The notes beneath the pieces were generated by a model, which saw only the letters and a list, made by a program, of their open reading frames with translations, searched no databases and had not been told where the DNA came from. From Allobrachymonas sp. (GTDB taxonomy: Bacteria; Pseudomonadota; Gammaproteobacteria; Burkholderiales; Burkholderiaceae_C): a stretch of 23,169 nucleotides of DNA. The number at the start of each line of letters is the position of its first letter. The stretch's first letter is position 1. The position numbers were made by a program, and so were the translations under genes. Location: NCBI GenBank assembly GCA_030538335.1, contig JAUNUE010000007.1:1-23169 (forward strand), read 5' to 3'. Shown piece after piece: positions 1 through 8,466 of the stretch.

Positions 1-129
1 TTCGGGCTGTCGGGCCGAAGATTCGAGAAACTTGCCGCCCATCAGCGCAATACCGATCGATGCGCCCACTGCGCCCAGACCCACAATCAGGCCACAGGCC
101 AGTGCAACCAAACCAAGAACTTGTTCCAT
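1..129 (-). CDS. atpE: ATP synthase F0 subunit c (partial, N-terminal 43 residues)
   Basis: The reading frame starts at the ATG at 127-129 and runs off the left edge. The visible 43 residues are a hydrophobic first transmembrane helix rich in Gly and Ala, with the small-residue repeat (GLGAVGASIGIALMGG) that packs the c-ring helices, followed by the start of the polar loop (SARQPE). In the family, subunit c forms the proton-carrying rotor ring in the inner membrane. The essential acidic residue lies in the second helix, outside the window. It follows atpB by 36 bases in the same direction, the normal F0 order. A GAGG-like ribosome binding site precedes the start. Confidence 0.96.
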   Translation of the reverse strand, partial: MEQVLGLVALACGLIVGLGAVGASIGIALMGGKFLESSARQPE

Positions 130-165
130 GTCTAACTCCTCAGGGTAAAAAATGAAAATGAAAAA

Positions 166-1074
166 TCAATGCTTGTTGTGCGCCTGACCCAGATAGATCA
201 GCGTCAGCATCATGAAGATGAAAGCCTGCAAGGTAATCACCAGGATGTGGAAAATGGCCCAGATGGAACCGGCCGCAATATGCGCCAGCGCCAGACCACC
301 CGACAGCACCGGGCGGTTCCAGTTCCAGGCTCCGCCCAGCATGGCGATCAGCATGAACACCAGCTCACCGGCAAACATGTTGCCGAACAACCGCATGCCG
401 TGCGAAATGACCTTGGAGCCATATTCAATCACCTGCATGACGAGGTTGACAGGCGCAATCGCCAGGTGCGGCCCAAAAGGCGCACTGATTAGCTCATGAC
501 CCCAGCCACCCAGACCCTTGATCTTGATGTTGTAGTAGATGCTGACCAGGAACACCCCAATCGACATGGCAAAGGTAGTAGAAAGATCTGCCGTAGGCAC
601 CGCACGCAGATAGGCGTGGTGCGGATCACGACCCGTGACCTTGTAGAACCAGGCCCACAGCTCGGGCGGACCATCCACCGGCAGCATATCCATGCCATTG
701 AGCAGGAAAATCCAGACAAAAAGCGTCAAGGCCAACGGCCCGATGACCTTGCGGCTTTGCGCATTGGGAATCATGGCGCGGGTCTGCTTGTCGACAAACT
801 CCAGCAGGAATTCGACTGCGGCCTGGAAACGCCCTGGCACGCCGGAAGTGACCTTGCGCGCCGCCATCCACAGCACCAGACAACCCAAAAGACCGACCAC
901 CAGCGACACAACCAGCGAATCGACGTTGAACACGCTGAAGTCCACAATCTTCGTTTGCTTGGCAGGTTCAAGCGCAAAGTTCATCTGAAGATGCTGCAAG
1001 TGGTGGGCAATGTACTGGCCAGTGGTTGGCCCCGTTTGCGCCGCAGCGTCGGCAACAGCTTGGTTGGCAGACAT
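166..1074 (-). CDS. atpB: ATP synthase F0 subunit a
   Basis: This 302-residue multi-pass inner-membrane protein forms the proton half-channels against the c-ring. Visible hallmarks are the N-terminal DFSVFNVDS segment, SGVPGRFQAAVEF (about residues 77-89), NGMDMLPVD (126-134), and the helix carrying the essential arginine in MRLFGNMFAGE (Arg228). Length and motif order fit the betaproteobacterial family. I chose the ATG at 1074 because GGAG lies 8 bases upstream. The open frame could begin 21 bases earlier at a TTG that overlaps the atpI stop, but that is less likely. It lies between atpI and atpE in the standard operon order. Confidence 0.97.
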   Translation of the reverse strand: MSANQAVADAAAQTGPTTGQYIAHHLQHLQMNFALEPAKQTKIVDFSVFNVDSLVVSLVVGLLGCLVLWMAARKVTSGVPGRFQAAVEFLLEFVDKQTRAMIPNAQSRKVIGPLALTLFVWIFLLNGMDMLPVDGPPELWAWFYKVTGRDPHHAYLRAVPTADLSTTFAMSIGVFLVSIYYNIKIKGLGGWGHELISAPFGPHLAIAPVNLVMQVIEYGSKVISHGMRLFGNMFAGELVFMLIAMLGGAWNWNRPVLSGGLALAHIAAGSIWAIFHILVITLQAFIFMMLTLIYLGQAHNKH

Positions 1075-1091
1075 ATATTGGACTCCGTTAC

Positions 1092-1595
1092 TCAAATACC
1101 TGTTTTCAAAACTCTTTGCACCCGCTGCCTGCGCAGATGGTCAACCAAGGCTGCCAGCCAGAAGGTCTTGACCACCACAATGAACGCTACCAGCAATGCC
1201 ATCCAGTTCAACTGCTTGACCAGAAAATGTGTTCCCAGCAGGAACACAACGGACAACAGCAGCTTCACCGACTCCCAAAAAACGACTGACAACAACCCCA
1301 ATCTGGCACGTACTGCCTGCGGCATCCTTTTCAGCATCTGCCCGGTACCCAGGTAACCGAGCAAACATAACAAGGAAGGCACGACACAAGCCGCAGCCCC
1401 CCAGAAAAGGGATACCTGGACGCTGCGGCTCCAGCCAGCCAGAACCGCACCTGCCAGCATCAATACAGAAACCAGCACCTGCATGCCCAATGGCATCCAC
1501 AGCGACAAGGGACGGCCGGTAGACCCGGTAAACCCTGTTGGCTGCTCTGTAGATTCTGGTTTCAGCATCTCTGTGTGCGTACAGGAGCGCACCAT
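1092..1595 (-). CDS. atpI: ATP synthase subunit I (AtpI/UncI family)
   Basis: This protein of about 167 residues has four hydrophobic segments after a polar N-terminus and sits directly upstream of atpB, the place of atpI in proteobacterial atp operons. Family members assist assembly of the c-ring or Mg2+ supply to it; they are poorly conserved in sequence, so position and topology carry much of the call. Two ATG starts are possible: 1595, and 1568 (giving 158 residues). Neither has a strong ribosome binding site. I kept the longer one because a -10-like TATAAT lies about 45 bases upstream of it. The stop overlaps a TTG in front of atpB, so the two are translated close together. Confidence 0.85.
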   Translation of the reverse strand: MVRSCTHTEMLKPESTEQPTGFTGSTGRPLSLWMPLGMQVLVSVLMLAGAVLAGWSRSVQVSLFWGAAACVVPSLLCLLGYLGTGQMLKRMPQAVRARLGLLSVVFWESVKLLLSVVFLLGTHFLVKQLNWMALLVAFIVVVKTFWLAALVDHLRRQRVQRVLKTGI

Positions 1596-1640
1596 TTACA
1601 TTCAGCGATCCTGTATACAACTGGGAACATCTCGCGGCGG

Positions 1641-1646
1641 ATTATA
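1641..1646 (-). promoter_or_regulatory. Candidate -10 box of the atp operon
   Basis: On the minus strand the bases read TATAAT, preceded by TGGG, 45 bases upstream of the longer atpI start. The -35 position (about 1664-1669, CCGGAA) is poor. The location is right for the atp operon promoter, but only the -10 hexamer supports it. Confidence 0.45.
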
Positions 1647-1768
1647 CCCATCATCTCGGCGCTTTCCGGGCGAACGCCCCTGAACGGGTTTGTTTGCCTG
1701 TTTTTAAGGCATGTTCGCGCGCAATCCCGGCCAAACCCCTTGCGTCGAAAAGTAACAGGCTCTTGGTT

Positions 1769-3046
1769 TCAACCGCGGCCAAAGGCCGAAGCTTGCATCA
1801 GCCGCCCCGCCTCTTGCGTATGGGGGTCATTTGGGTAGCGGCTTTGCAGCCCCTGGTACACCGCCAGGGCCTGATCCTGTCGGTGCAGCCCCGTATGCAA
1901 CACGCGCACGATCAAGGCAAAGGCTGCCGGAATCAGCGCATGGCCGGCAAAGCGCTTGTCAAAACCACGCAGGAGCTGCAGCGCGGTCGCGTGATCCTGG
2001 CCTTTGGAGGCGTTTTGCGCCAGTGCATAGGTCATGACGGCACTGGCCGGTACAAATTGTCCATGTTTTGCGCTGATCGCCTTATAGACCTGCAGCGCTT
2101 CAGGGGCCGCCCTTTTCTTCAACAGCAACTCGATGTACTGTTGCCCATGGCGCATCAGCTCCGGCGGATCGTTGTCGAGCCGCAGCAAACGGTGGTAGCG
2201 ACGGTGCTCGGGCAGGCTTTCGGGCGTTTCGCGCAACCACTCCTTGGCCTGCGCCAAGGCATCGGCCATCTGCCCCTGCTGCACCATCTGCGAAACCGCT
2301 GCGTCACGCCGCCGCGCCTCTTCGCGCGGGCTGGCCGCAGGCCCGGCTTCTTCTTCGTATTCTTTGACCACATCAATATCCAGCGTGCGGTGGTACTGGT
2401 ACATGGTGTAGCCGATCAGCGCTGCGTTGACCCACGAGAAATAGATAAACACCAGCAGCACGCCAGGCAACGACAACCATTCCGGAATGATTTCCCCGAG
2501 CAAACCAGCCGCTACAGCACTGCCCTGTATGAGCAAGAAGGTAAAGGCAATCAGGATCAGGTACGGCCATCCAATGCCGCTAATGCAGCGCCACAACTCC
2601 AGCGGATTGATCGCCATGCCCAGGCTGTGGTGCTGGATCAACACCATCATGGTCGCCGGTATCAACAAGGAAAACACCAAAAACCCTATCGGCGCAATTT
2701 CAGGGATGGTTTCGATGATGTAGCCCAGCGCAATCAGTTGCACAAAAACAGCACCGACAAACTTCCACGGCAGCGTTTTCCAGTCGTCTTCTTCGTCCAT
2801 GGGCGTGTAGTCGTCCAGCCGGAAAATGCCGAACGAAGACAGGGCCGCAATCTTGAAGGCGTAGCGCGCCACCGCAAGGATAACGATCAACAGCACAACC
2901 ACCCCCACCACGGGGATGAACACCAGCAGGCTGCACGCCGCCAGGCCGATGCCGTACATCAGCGCTTCGGTCTGCAGCGGGTAGAGAAAGAACTTGTTCA
3001 GCCTTTGCCAGAAAGGCGGAATGGCGGGGTTGCGGTCAGCAGACAT
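1769..3046 (-). CDS. Unrecognised multi-pass membrane protein with TPR-like C-terminal region
   Basis: This 425-residue protein has a short polar N-terminus and then about six hydrophobic segments: two close together around residues 28-62, then roughly 97-113, 117-138, 155-180 and 190-215. From about residue 225 it is soluble and starts very acidic and charged (VKEYEEE). The last 180 residues are amphipathic helices with alternating Ala, Leu and Tyr reminiscent of tetratricopeptide repeats. I know no function for it. I chose the ATG at 3046; the frame is open further only to a TTG at 3112. It stands alone between proA and the atp promoter, in the same direction as both. It shares the anchor-plus-TPR architecture of the protein at 17542-18315. 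Confidence 0.8.
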   Translation of the reverse strand: MSADRNPAIPPFWQRLNKFFLYPLQTEALMYGIGLAACSLLVFIPVVGVVVLLIVILAVARYAFKIAALSSFGIFRLDDYTPMDEEDDWKTLPWKFVGAVFVQLIALGYIIETIPEIAPIGFLVFSLLIPATMMVLIQHHSLGMAINPLELWRCISGIGWPYLILIAFTFLLIQGSAVAAGLLGEIIPEWLSLPGVLLVFIYFSWVNAALIGYTMYQYHRTLDIDVVKEYEEEAGPAASPREEARRRDAAVSQMVQQGQMADALAQAKEWLRETPESLPEHRRYHRLLRLDNDPPELMRHGQQYIELLLKKRAAPEALQVYKAISAKHGQFVPASAVMTYALAQNASKGQDHATALQLLRGFDKRFAGHALIPAAFALIVRVLHTGLHRQDQALAVYQGLQSRYPNDPHTQEAGRLMQASAFGRG

Positions 3047-3133
3047 GGGTGAACAGCGAAAGGGCGGTGTTGCGCATCGTACTGTGTTTTGGCCTGCCCC
3101 CGTTGCGGGCAAACCTGTAGCGCTGCTGCGGCT

Positions 3134-4450
3134 TTACTGCCGTACCTCGCCCTGCCCCAGCACCACGTATTTCAGCGAGGTCAGCCCCTCGATGCCCACG
3201 GGGCCACGGGCGTGGAACTTGTCGGTGCTGATGCCGATTTCAGCTCCCAACCCATATTCAAAGCCGTCGGCAAAGCGCGTGCTGGTGTTGACCATCACGC
3301 TGCTGCTGTCCACCTCACGCAAAAAGCGCTGGGCGTGCATGTGGTGCGTGGTGACAATGGCTTCGGTGTGTTGCGACGAGTAATGGTTGATGTGCGCAAT
3401 GGCTTCGTCCAGCCCGGCCACCACGCGGATGGCGATGATGGGCGCCAGATATTCCGTGCCCCAGTCTTCTTCGGTCGCGTCCACCAGCTTCGCATCGCGC
3501 GTGTCGGCGTGGGCCGCCAGAATGGCTCTGGATGCCACATCGCAGCGCATTTCCACGCCCTTGTCCTTGAACACCTTGCCGATGCGCGGCAAAAACGCCT
3601 CTGCCACGGTTTTGGCCACCAGCAGCGTTTCGGTGGCATTGCACGGGCTGTATTTCTGCGTCTTGGCGTTGTCGGTGATCTTTACCGCCATCGCAATATC
3701 GCACGGGTCGTCCACATAGGTGTGGCAGTTGCCGTCGAGATGCTTGATGACCGGCACTTTCGCTTCGGCGCTGATGCGCTCGATCAGCCCCTTGCCGCCG
3801 CGCGGAATGATCACATCCACGTAGGCGGGCATGGCAATCAGCCGCCCCACGGCCGCGCGGTCGGTGGTGGGTACGAGTTGCACCGCGTCTTCTGGCAGAC
3901 CGGCTGCCGTCAGCGCCTGTTGCACCAACGCTGCCAACGCCTTGTTCGATTCAATGGCCTCGCTGCCACCGCGCAATATGCAGGCGTTGCCACTTTTGAT
4001 GGCGAGGCTGGCCGCTTCAATCGTCACGTTCGGGCGGCTTTCGTAAATCATGCCAAACACGCCGATCGGCACGCGCATTTGCCCCACGCGGATGCCGCTG
4101 GGCTGCTCTTTCATGCCCACCACGTCGCCAATCACGTCGGGCATGGCCGCCAGTTGCAGGCAGCCTTCCTGCAATGTGGCGATGACTTTCGGCGTGAGGC
4201 GCAAGCGGTCAACCATCGGCGCGGCCAAGCCTGCGGCTTGGGCCTTTTCAATATCACGCGCATTGGCAAGTTGCAAGGCCTCTTCCTGCTGCTCCTGCAC
4301 GTCGGCCAGCACCTGCAACGCCGCATTTTTTTGCGCCGCCGACGCAGCCGCCATGCGTGTCGCAGCCTGGCGCGCACGCTGGCCCATGGCATCCATCAGG
4401 GCATCCACAGTATCTTCGGGCTGATCTGCCTCGCAGCGCGGCTTTGTCAT
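3134..4450 (-). CDS. proA: Glutamate-5-semialdehyde dehydrogenase (gamma-glutamyl phosphate reductase)
   Basis: This 438-residue protein catalyses the second step of proline synthesis, the NADPH-dependent reduction of gamma-glutamyl phosphate, in the cytoplasm. Visible family signatures are MKEQPSGIRVGQMRVPIGV, IYESRPNVTIEAASLAIKSG, ILRGGSEAIESN, IPRGGKGLI, the active-site region KYSPCNATETLLV (Cys270), and the C-terminal NTSTRFADGFEYGLGAEIG and HARGPVGIEGLT. The start is the ATG at 4450, with GGAGAG 5 bases upstream. The frame stays open far upstream on the same strand, but that extension runs antisense through lipA and is not coding. It is divergent from lipA. No proB is visible, so the pathway genes are not adjacent here. 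Confidence 0.97.
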   Translation of the reverse strand: MTKPRCEADQPEDTVDALMDAMGQRARQAATRMAAASAAQKNAALQVLADVQEQQEEALQLANARDIEKAQAAGLAAPMVDRLRLTPKVIATLQEGCLQLAAMPDVIGDVVGMKEQPSGIRVGQMRVPIGVFGMIYESRPNVTIEAASLAIKSGNACILRGGSEAIESNKALAALVQQALTAAGLPEDAVQLVPTTDRAAVGRLIAMPAYVDVIIPRGGKGLIERISAEAKVPVIKHLDGNCHTYVDDPCDIAMAVKITDNAKTQKYSPCNATETLLVAKTVAEAFLPRIGKVFKDKGVEMRCDVASRAILAAHADTRDAKLVDATEEDWGTEYLAPIIAIRVVAGLDEAIAHINHYSSQHTEAIVTTHHMHAQRFLREVDSSSVMVNTSTRFADGFEYGLGAEIGISTDKFHARGPVGIEGLTSLKYVVLGQGEVRQ

Positions 4451-4474
4451 GCATCTCTCCAAAAGCAAGTTCTG

Positions 4475-4480
4475 ATTATA
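4475..4480 (-). promoter_or_regulatory. Candidate -10 box of proA
   Basis: The minus strand reads a perfect TATAAT 24 bases upstream of the proA ATG, which would give a short leader of about 17 bases carrying the ribosome binding site. The -35 position has no good match. Confidence 0.5.
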
Positions 4481-4645
4481 GAAAGCCCACCCGCGTGTCT
4501 CGGGCTGGAACGCGCACGCCAAAACGTGCGTATGTCTGCCACAGGCAAAACTCGCAATTCCACGCCTCAAAGCCCTTTTTTCCCACAGCCGATGCCATGC
4601 CAGCAGGGCTTGCAGCCGGATGATTGGCGTACACTCGTCGGCATC

Positions 4646-5656
4646 ATGAGCGACAAAAAACCCCTTGAGCACGACGCAGGCAATCCGGTCGTGCGCGAAG
4701 CCCAATCTACCGCCGAATACAACCCCCTGGCCAAGCAGAAGGCCGCGGCAAAAATTGCCCGCATCCCGGTCAAGGTGGAGCCGCACGAAATCCTGCGCAA
4801 GCCGGAATGGATCCGCGTCAAGGCGGCCAGCTCCAACTCGCGCTTTTACGAAATAAAAGACATCTTGCGCAGCAACAAGCTCGTCACGGTCTGCGAAGAA
4901 GCCAGTTGCCCCAATATCGGCGAATGTTTTGGCCGCGGCACCGCCACTTTCATGATCATGGGCGACAAATGCACGCGACGCTGCCCCTTTTGCGATGTGG
5001 GGCATGGCCGGCCCGATGCGCTGGATGCCAACGAGCCGGAGAACCTGGCCCGTACCGTGGCCGCGCTCAAGCTGCGCTACGTGGTCATCACCAGCGTTGA
5101 CCGCGACGACCTGCGCGACGGCGGCGCCCAGCATTACGTGGATTGCATCAACAAGGTGCGCGAGCTGTCGCCCCAGACCCAGATCGAGGTGCTGGTGCCC
5201 GATTTTCGCGGCCGGGATGAAAAGGCGCTCGACATCCTGGTCCACGGCCTGCCTGACGTGATGAACCACAATATGGAAACGGTGCCACGCCTGTACCGCG
5301 AAGCCCGCCCTGGTGCCGACTACGCCTTCAGCCTGAATCTGCTGAAAAAATTCAAGGAACGCTTTCCCCACATCCCCACCAAAAGCGGGCTGATGGTGGG
5401 CCTGGGCGAAACCGACGACGAGATTCTTGATGTGATGCGCGACATGCGGGCACACCACATCGACATGCTCACCATCGGCCAATACCTGGCCCCGTCAAAC
5501 GCGCACCTGCCGGTCAAGCGCTATGTGCATCCCGACACCTTCAAGATGTTCGAGGCCCAGGCCAAAGAGATGGGCTTCAGCCACGCTGCCGTAGGCGCAC
5601 TGGTGCGCTCCAGCTACCACGCCGACCAGCAGGCGCATGCGGCTGGGGTCAAGTAA
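4646..5656 (+). CDS. lipA: Lipoyl synthase (radical SAM)
   Basis: This 336-residue enzyme inserts two sulfur atoms into protein-bound octanoyl groups to make lipoyl cofactors. It carries both iron-sulfur clusters: the auxiliary ligands CEEASCPNIGEC (Cys83, 88, 94) and the radical SAM triad CTRRCPFC (Cys109, 113, 116). The C-terminal RSSYHAD (from residue 321) holds the serine ligand of the auxiliary cluster. The substrate and loop region VITSVDRDDLRDGGA is also typical. I placed the start at the ATG at 4646. There is no strong ribosome binding site, and an in-frame ATG at 4592 would add 18 residues of unlikely composition. The usual partner lipB is not beside it; proA is divergent upstream and the next gene runs convergently. 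Confidence 0.97.
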   Translation: MSDKKPLEHDAGNPVVREAQSTAEYNPLAKQKAAAKIARIPVKVEPHEILRKPEWIRVKAASSNSRFYEIKDILRSNKLVTVCEEASCPNIGECFGRGTATFMIMGDKCTRRCPFCDVGHGRPDALDANEPENLARTVAALKLRYVVITSVDRDDLRDGGAQHYVDCINKVRELSPQTQIEVLVPDFRGRDEKALDILVHGLPDVMNHNMETVPRLYREARPGADYAFSLNLLKKFKERFPHIPTKSGLMVGLGETDDEILDVMRDMRAHHIDMLTIGQYLAPSNAHLPVKRYVHPDTFKMFEAQAKEMGFSHAAVGALVRSSYHADQQAHAAGVK

Positions 5657-5684
5657 GCATTTGATCGCAGCTACGCCTCATTGA

Positions 5685-6821
5685 TTACAAAGCGTGCAAG
5701 CGGTCGCCTTGCGCAAACCCGCAAGCAGGCCAGGGCGCGCCTGCACAAAAGCCCAACACCTTGAAGAGTTCGCCCATTTCGTGCTCCAGCACCAGCTTTT
5801 GCGCCATGATGCGTGTGGGCAGGTCGTTGGCAGCCATGCGTTCGGCCAGGCCGCAGTTCAGCAGAAAGCGTGCCTGGCTGGTGTAGCCCAGCAGTTCTGC
5901 ACCGGCTTCTTTGGCGGCCACAGCCATGGCGGTGAAGTCGATGTGCGCGGTGATGTCCTTGTCGCCCACGGCGTGCAGCGGGTCGGTGTCGGCGCGGTGG
6001 CCCCGGTGGCACATCAGCGTGCCCGTGTCGCGTTGCGGGTGGTAGTACTCCCGTTCGCCAAAGCCATAGTCGATGAAAAATGCTGCGCCGCCTTGCAGGC
6101 GCTGGGCGATGGTGCGCATAAAAGCCTGCGCCTGTGGATGGATTTCGGTGAGGTAGTCGTGGTCGCCTTCGATTTCGACGGGCGGGCGCAGATCGGTGGC
6201 GCGGTCTTGCCAGGCGAAACAAAAGCCTTTGTCCTCAGCGTTATCAAGCACCACCACGCCGCGCTCGTGCCACGCGCCTGCTGTGCGTTGCAGCAGTTGC
6301 ACCGGCATGGCGTCGAGCACTTCGTTGCCCAGCACCACGCCCGTCATCACTTCAGGCAAGGCATCCAGCCATTGCACCTGCGCACCAAACCGCACCAGCC
6401 GTTGCTGCTGACGCTGGCGCAGGCGGGTGGAAACGTCCACGATGGCGTATTGCCGCAGCGTGGTGCCATTGGCAGCCAAGGCATCGAGCACCTGCTCGGC
6501 CAAAGCGCCGCTGCCTGCGCCAAATTCGTACACGGTATCGGTCTGCGTGTGTTGCAGTGCTTCTGCGACCTGCACCGCCAGCGTCTGGCCGAACAGCGGG
6601 CTGAGTTCGGGCGCGGTCACAAAGTCGCTGCCATCCTGCGGCAGCCGCCCCAGTTGCTGGTCACCACGGGCGTAATAGCCCAGCCCCGGTGTGTAGAGCG
6701 CCAGATGCATGAAGCGGTCAAACGGCAGCCAGCCGTCTGCAGCGGCTACTGCCTGCCGGATGTGCGCGGCCAGCGCATGGTCAGTGAAATAGCAGTGGGC
6801 AGGATCGCAAGGAATTTGCAT
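5685..6821 (-). CDS. SAM-dependent methyltransferase, MidA/NDUFAF7 family (COG1565)
   Basis: This 378-residue protein has the family hallmarks: GWLPFDRFMHLALYTPGLGYY (residues 30-50, described here in two parts), SDFVTAPELSPLFGQ, and a SAM-binding VYEFGAGSGAL around residues 97-107. FIDYGFGEREYY and the tail LGFCAGAP also match. Eukaryotic NDUFAF7 methylates an arginine of a complex I subunit. Bacterial members are assumed to be protein arginine methyltransferases, but their targets are mostly unknown. The start at 6821 fits family N-termini; an ATG at 6860 in frame would add 13 residues, and neither has a clear ribosome binding site. It is divergent from murJ, with 82 bases between them. Confidence 0.9.
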   Translation of the reverse strand: MQIPCDPAHCYFTDHALAAHIRQAVAAADGWLPFDRFMHLALYTPGLGYYARGDQQLGRLPQDGSDFVTAPELSPLFGQTLAVQVAEALQHTQTDTVYEFGAGSGALAEQVLDALAANGTTLRQYAIVDVSTRLRQRQQQRLVRFGAQVQWLDALPEVMTGVVLGNEVLDAMPVQLLQRTAGAWHERGVVVLDNAEDKGFCFAWQDRATDLRPPVEIEGDHDYLTEIHPQAQAFMRTIAQRLQGGAAFFIDYGFGEREYYHPQRDTGTLMCHRGHRADTDPLHAVGDKDITAHIDFTAMAVAAKEAGAELLGYTSQARFLLNCGLAERMAANDLPTRIMAQKLVLEHEMGELFKVLGFCAGAPWPACGFAQGDRLHAL

Positions 6822-6903
6822 GCCCGCATTGTGGGGCAAACCAGCGCCGACCACCCGCATATCGCTACACTACGCTGTTTGTTTTCTCCCGTGTGGGGTT
6901 GTG

Positions 6904-8466
6904 GTGAGCCTGTTCAAGTCGGCGTCGGTTGTTTCCCTGTTGACCCTGGTGTCGCGTGTGCTGGGGTTGGTGCGCGAATTGCTGGTGGCAGCGATTTTTG
7001 GCGCCAGCATGTTCACCGATGCGTTCAATGTGGCGTTCCGCATTCCCAACCTGTTCCGCCGCCTGTTTGCCGAAGGCGCGTTCAGCCAGGCCTTTGTGCC
7101 GGTGCTGGCCGCGGCGCGCCAGAAAGAAGGCGATGCGGCCACGCGCCATTTGCTGGATCACGTCGCCACGGTGCTGTTCTGGGTGCTGGTGGTCTTCAGC
7201 ATTGTGGGCGTGATGGGCGCGCCGCTGCTGGTGTGGTTCATGGCCAGCGGACTCAAGCGCTACCCCGAAGGCTATGCGGCCGCCGTGGGCATGACGCGCT
7301 GGATTTTCCCCTACATCGGCTTCATGTCGATGGCCGCGTTTGCTGCGGGCGTGCTCAACACCTGGAAGCGCTTTGCCGTACCCGCCATTTCGCCGGTGTT
7401 CCTCAACATCACGATGATTCTGGCCGCGTGGCTCGGCGCGCCTTTGTTCAAGCGCATGGGCATCGAGCCGATTTATGCGCTGTGCGTGGGCGTGATGGCC
7501 GGTGGTGTGCTGCAACTAGGTTCGCAACTGGTGGTGCTGCAACGCATGGGCTTGCTGCCGCGCATTGGCGCTTCGGTGCGGGTGTTCAAGGAATCACTGG
7601 CCGACCCGCACACGCGCCGTATCGGCAAGCTCATGCTGCCCGCGATTCTGGGCGTGAGCGTGGCGCAAGTCTCGCTGCTGATCAACACGCAGATCGCCTC
7701 GCACCTGGCCGCAGGCAGCGTGAGCTGGTTGAGCTATGCCGACCGGCTGATGGAATTTCCCACTTCGCTTTTAGGCGTCGCGCTCGGCTCGGTGCTGATG
7801 CCGCAATTGGCCGCCGCACAGGCGGCAGGCGATAAAAAAAGCTATTCGTCGATGCTCGATTGGGCGCTGCGCTCGGTCACGCTGATGTCGGTGCCGAGTG
7901 CCGCCGCACTGCTGACTTTTGCCCGGCCCATGGTCAGCGTGCTGTACCAGCATGGCGCCTTTGGCCCGCAAGATGTGGAGCAGACCACGTTGGCGCTGAT
8001 GGGCTATGGCACCGGGCTGATCGGGCTGATTGCGATCAAGATCCTCGCGCCCGCCTATTACGCGCGGCAAGACATCAAGACGCCGGTATACATCGCCATT
8101 GGCGTGCTGGTGGCCACGCAGATCATGAACCTGATTTTTGTGCCCTATCTGGCGGCGGGTGGCTTGTCGCTGTCGATTGGATTGGCTTCGCTCGGCAACG
8201 CCGGCATGCTGCTGTTTTTGCTGCTGCGCCGGGGCATTTACCAGCCCGAACATGGCTGGGCGCAGTTCACGCTGCAACTGGTCGCTGCTACCCTGCTGAT
8301 GATGGCGTTTTTGCTGTGGGCCGAAGAATCGCTGCAATGGGTCACGCTTGCCAACCGCCTGCAGCGCGTGCTGCAGTTTGCCTTGGTCGGCGTGGGCGCT
8401 GCAGTGATCTATTTTGGCGCCTTGTGGATCGGCGGCTTCAAGCTGCTGGCGCAATTCAAAAAGTAA
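6904..8466 (+). CDS. murJ: Lipid II flippase MurJ (MviN)
   Basis: This 520-residue inner-membrane protein of the MOP superfamily has about 14 hydrophobic helices. It moves the peptidoglycan precursor lipid II to the periplasmic face. The residues known as essential in E. coli MurJ are present at the same positions: Arg18, Arg24, Asp39 and Arg52 (in SRVLGLVRE, FTDAFNVAFRIPNLFRR). EGAFSQAFVPVL and LLINTQIAS also fit. The start is a GTG at 6904, chosen because MSLFKSASVVSLLTLVSRV is the family N-terminus and GGGG lies 5 bases before it. The frame is open upstream to 6820, but that part does not look like the family. Its stop overlaps the hemE start (TAATG). Confidence 0.96.
   Translation: MSLFKSASVVSLLTLVSRVLGLVRELLVAAIFGASMFTDAFNVAFRIPNLFRRLFAEGAFSQAFVPVLAAARQKEGDAATRHLLDHVATVLFWVLVVFSIVGVMGAPLLVWFMASGLKRYPEGYAAAVGMTRWIFPYIGFMSMAAFAAGVLNTWKRFAVPAISPVFLNITMILAAWLGAPLFKRMGIEPIYALCVGVMAGGVLQLGSQLVVLQRMGLLPRIGASVRVFKESLADPHTRRIGKLMLPAILGVSVAQVSLLINTQIASHLAAGSVSWLSYADRLMEFPTSLLGVALGSVLMPQLAAAQAAGDKKSYSSMLDWALRSVTLMSVPSAAALLTFARPMVSVLYQHGAFGPQDVEQTTLALMGYGTGLIGLIAIKILAPAYYARQDIKTPVYIAIGVLVATQIMNLIFVPYLAAGGLSLSIGLASLGNAGMLLFLLLRRGIYQPEHGWAQFTLQLVAATLLMMAFLLWAEESLQWVTLANRLQRVLQFALVGVGAAVIYFGALWIGGFKLLAQFKK

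Noticed and set aside
1681..1720. TGCCT-GTTTTTA-AGGCA hairpin as a terminator after the 1769-3046 gene
   Set aside because: Only a 5-base stem and the T-run sits in the loop, so it cannot act as a standard terminator.
4451..5482. N-terminal extension of proA on the minus strand
   Set aside because: The frame is open but antisense to lipA; proA has a good ribosome binding site and a family-like start at 4450.
3089..5656. A single 855-codon open frame on the plus strand ending in lipA
   Set aside because: Its first 519 codons run antisense through proA and have no family resemblance; only the last 336 residues are LipA. A start at 4646 explains it.
5694..6903. Long plus-strand open frame across the methyltransferase and into murJ
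   Set aside because: It is antisense to the well-supported methyltransferase and does not resemble a protein; the high-GC codon bias produces such frames.
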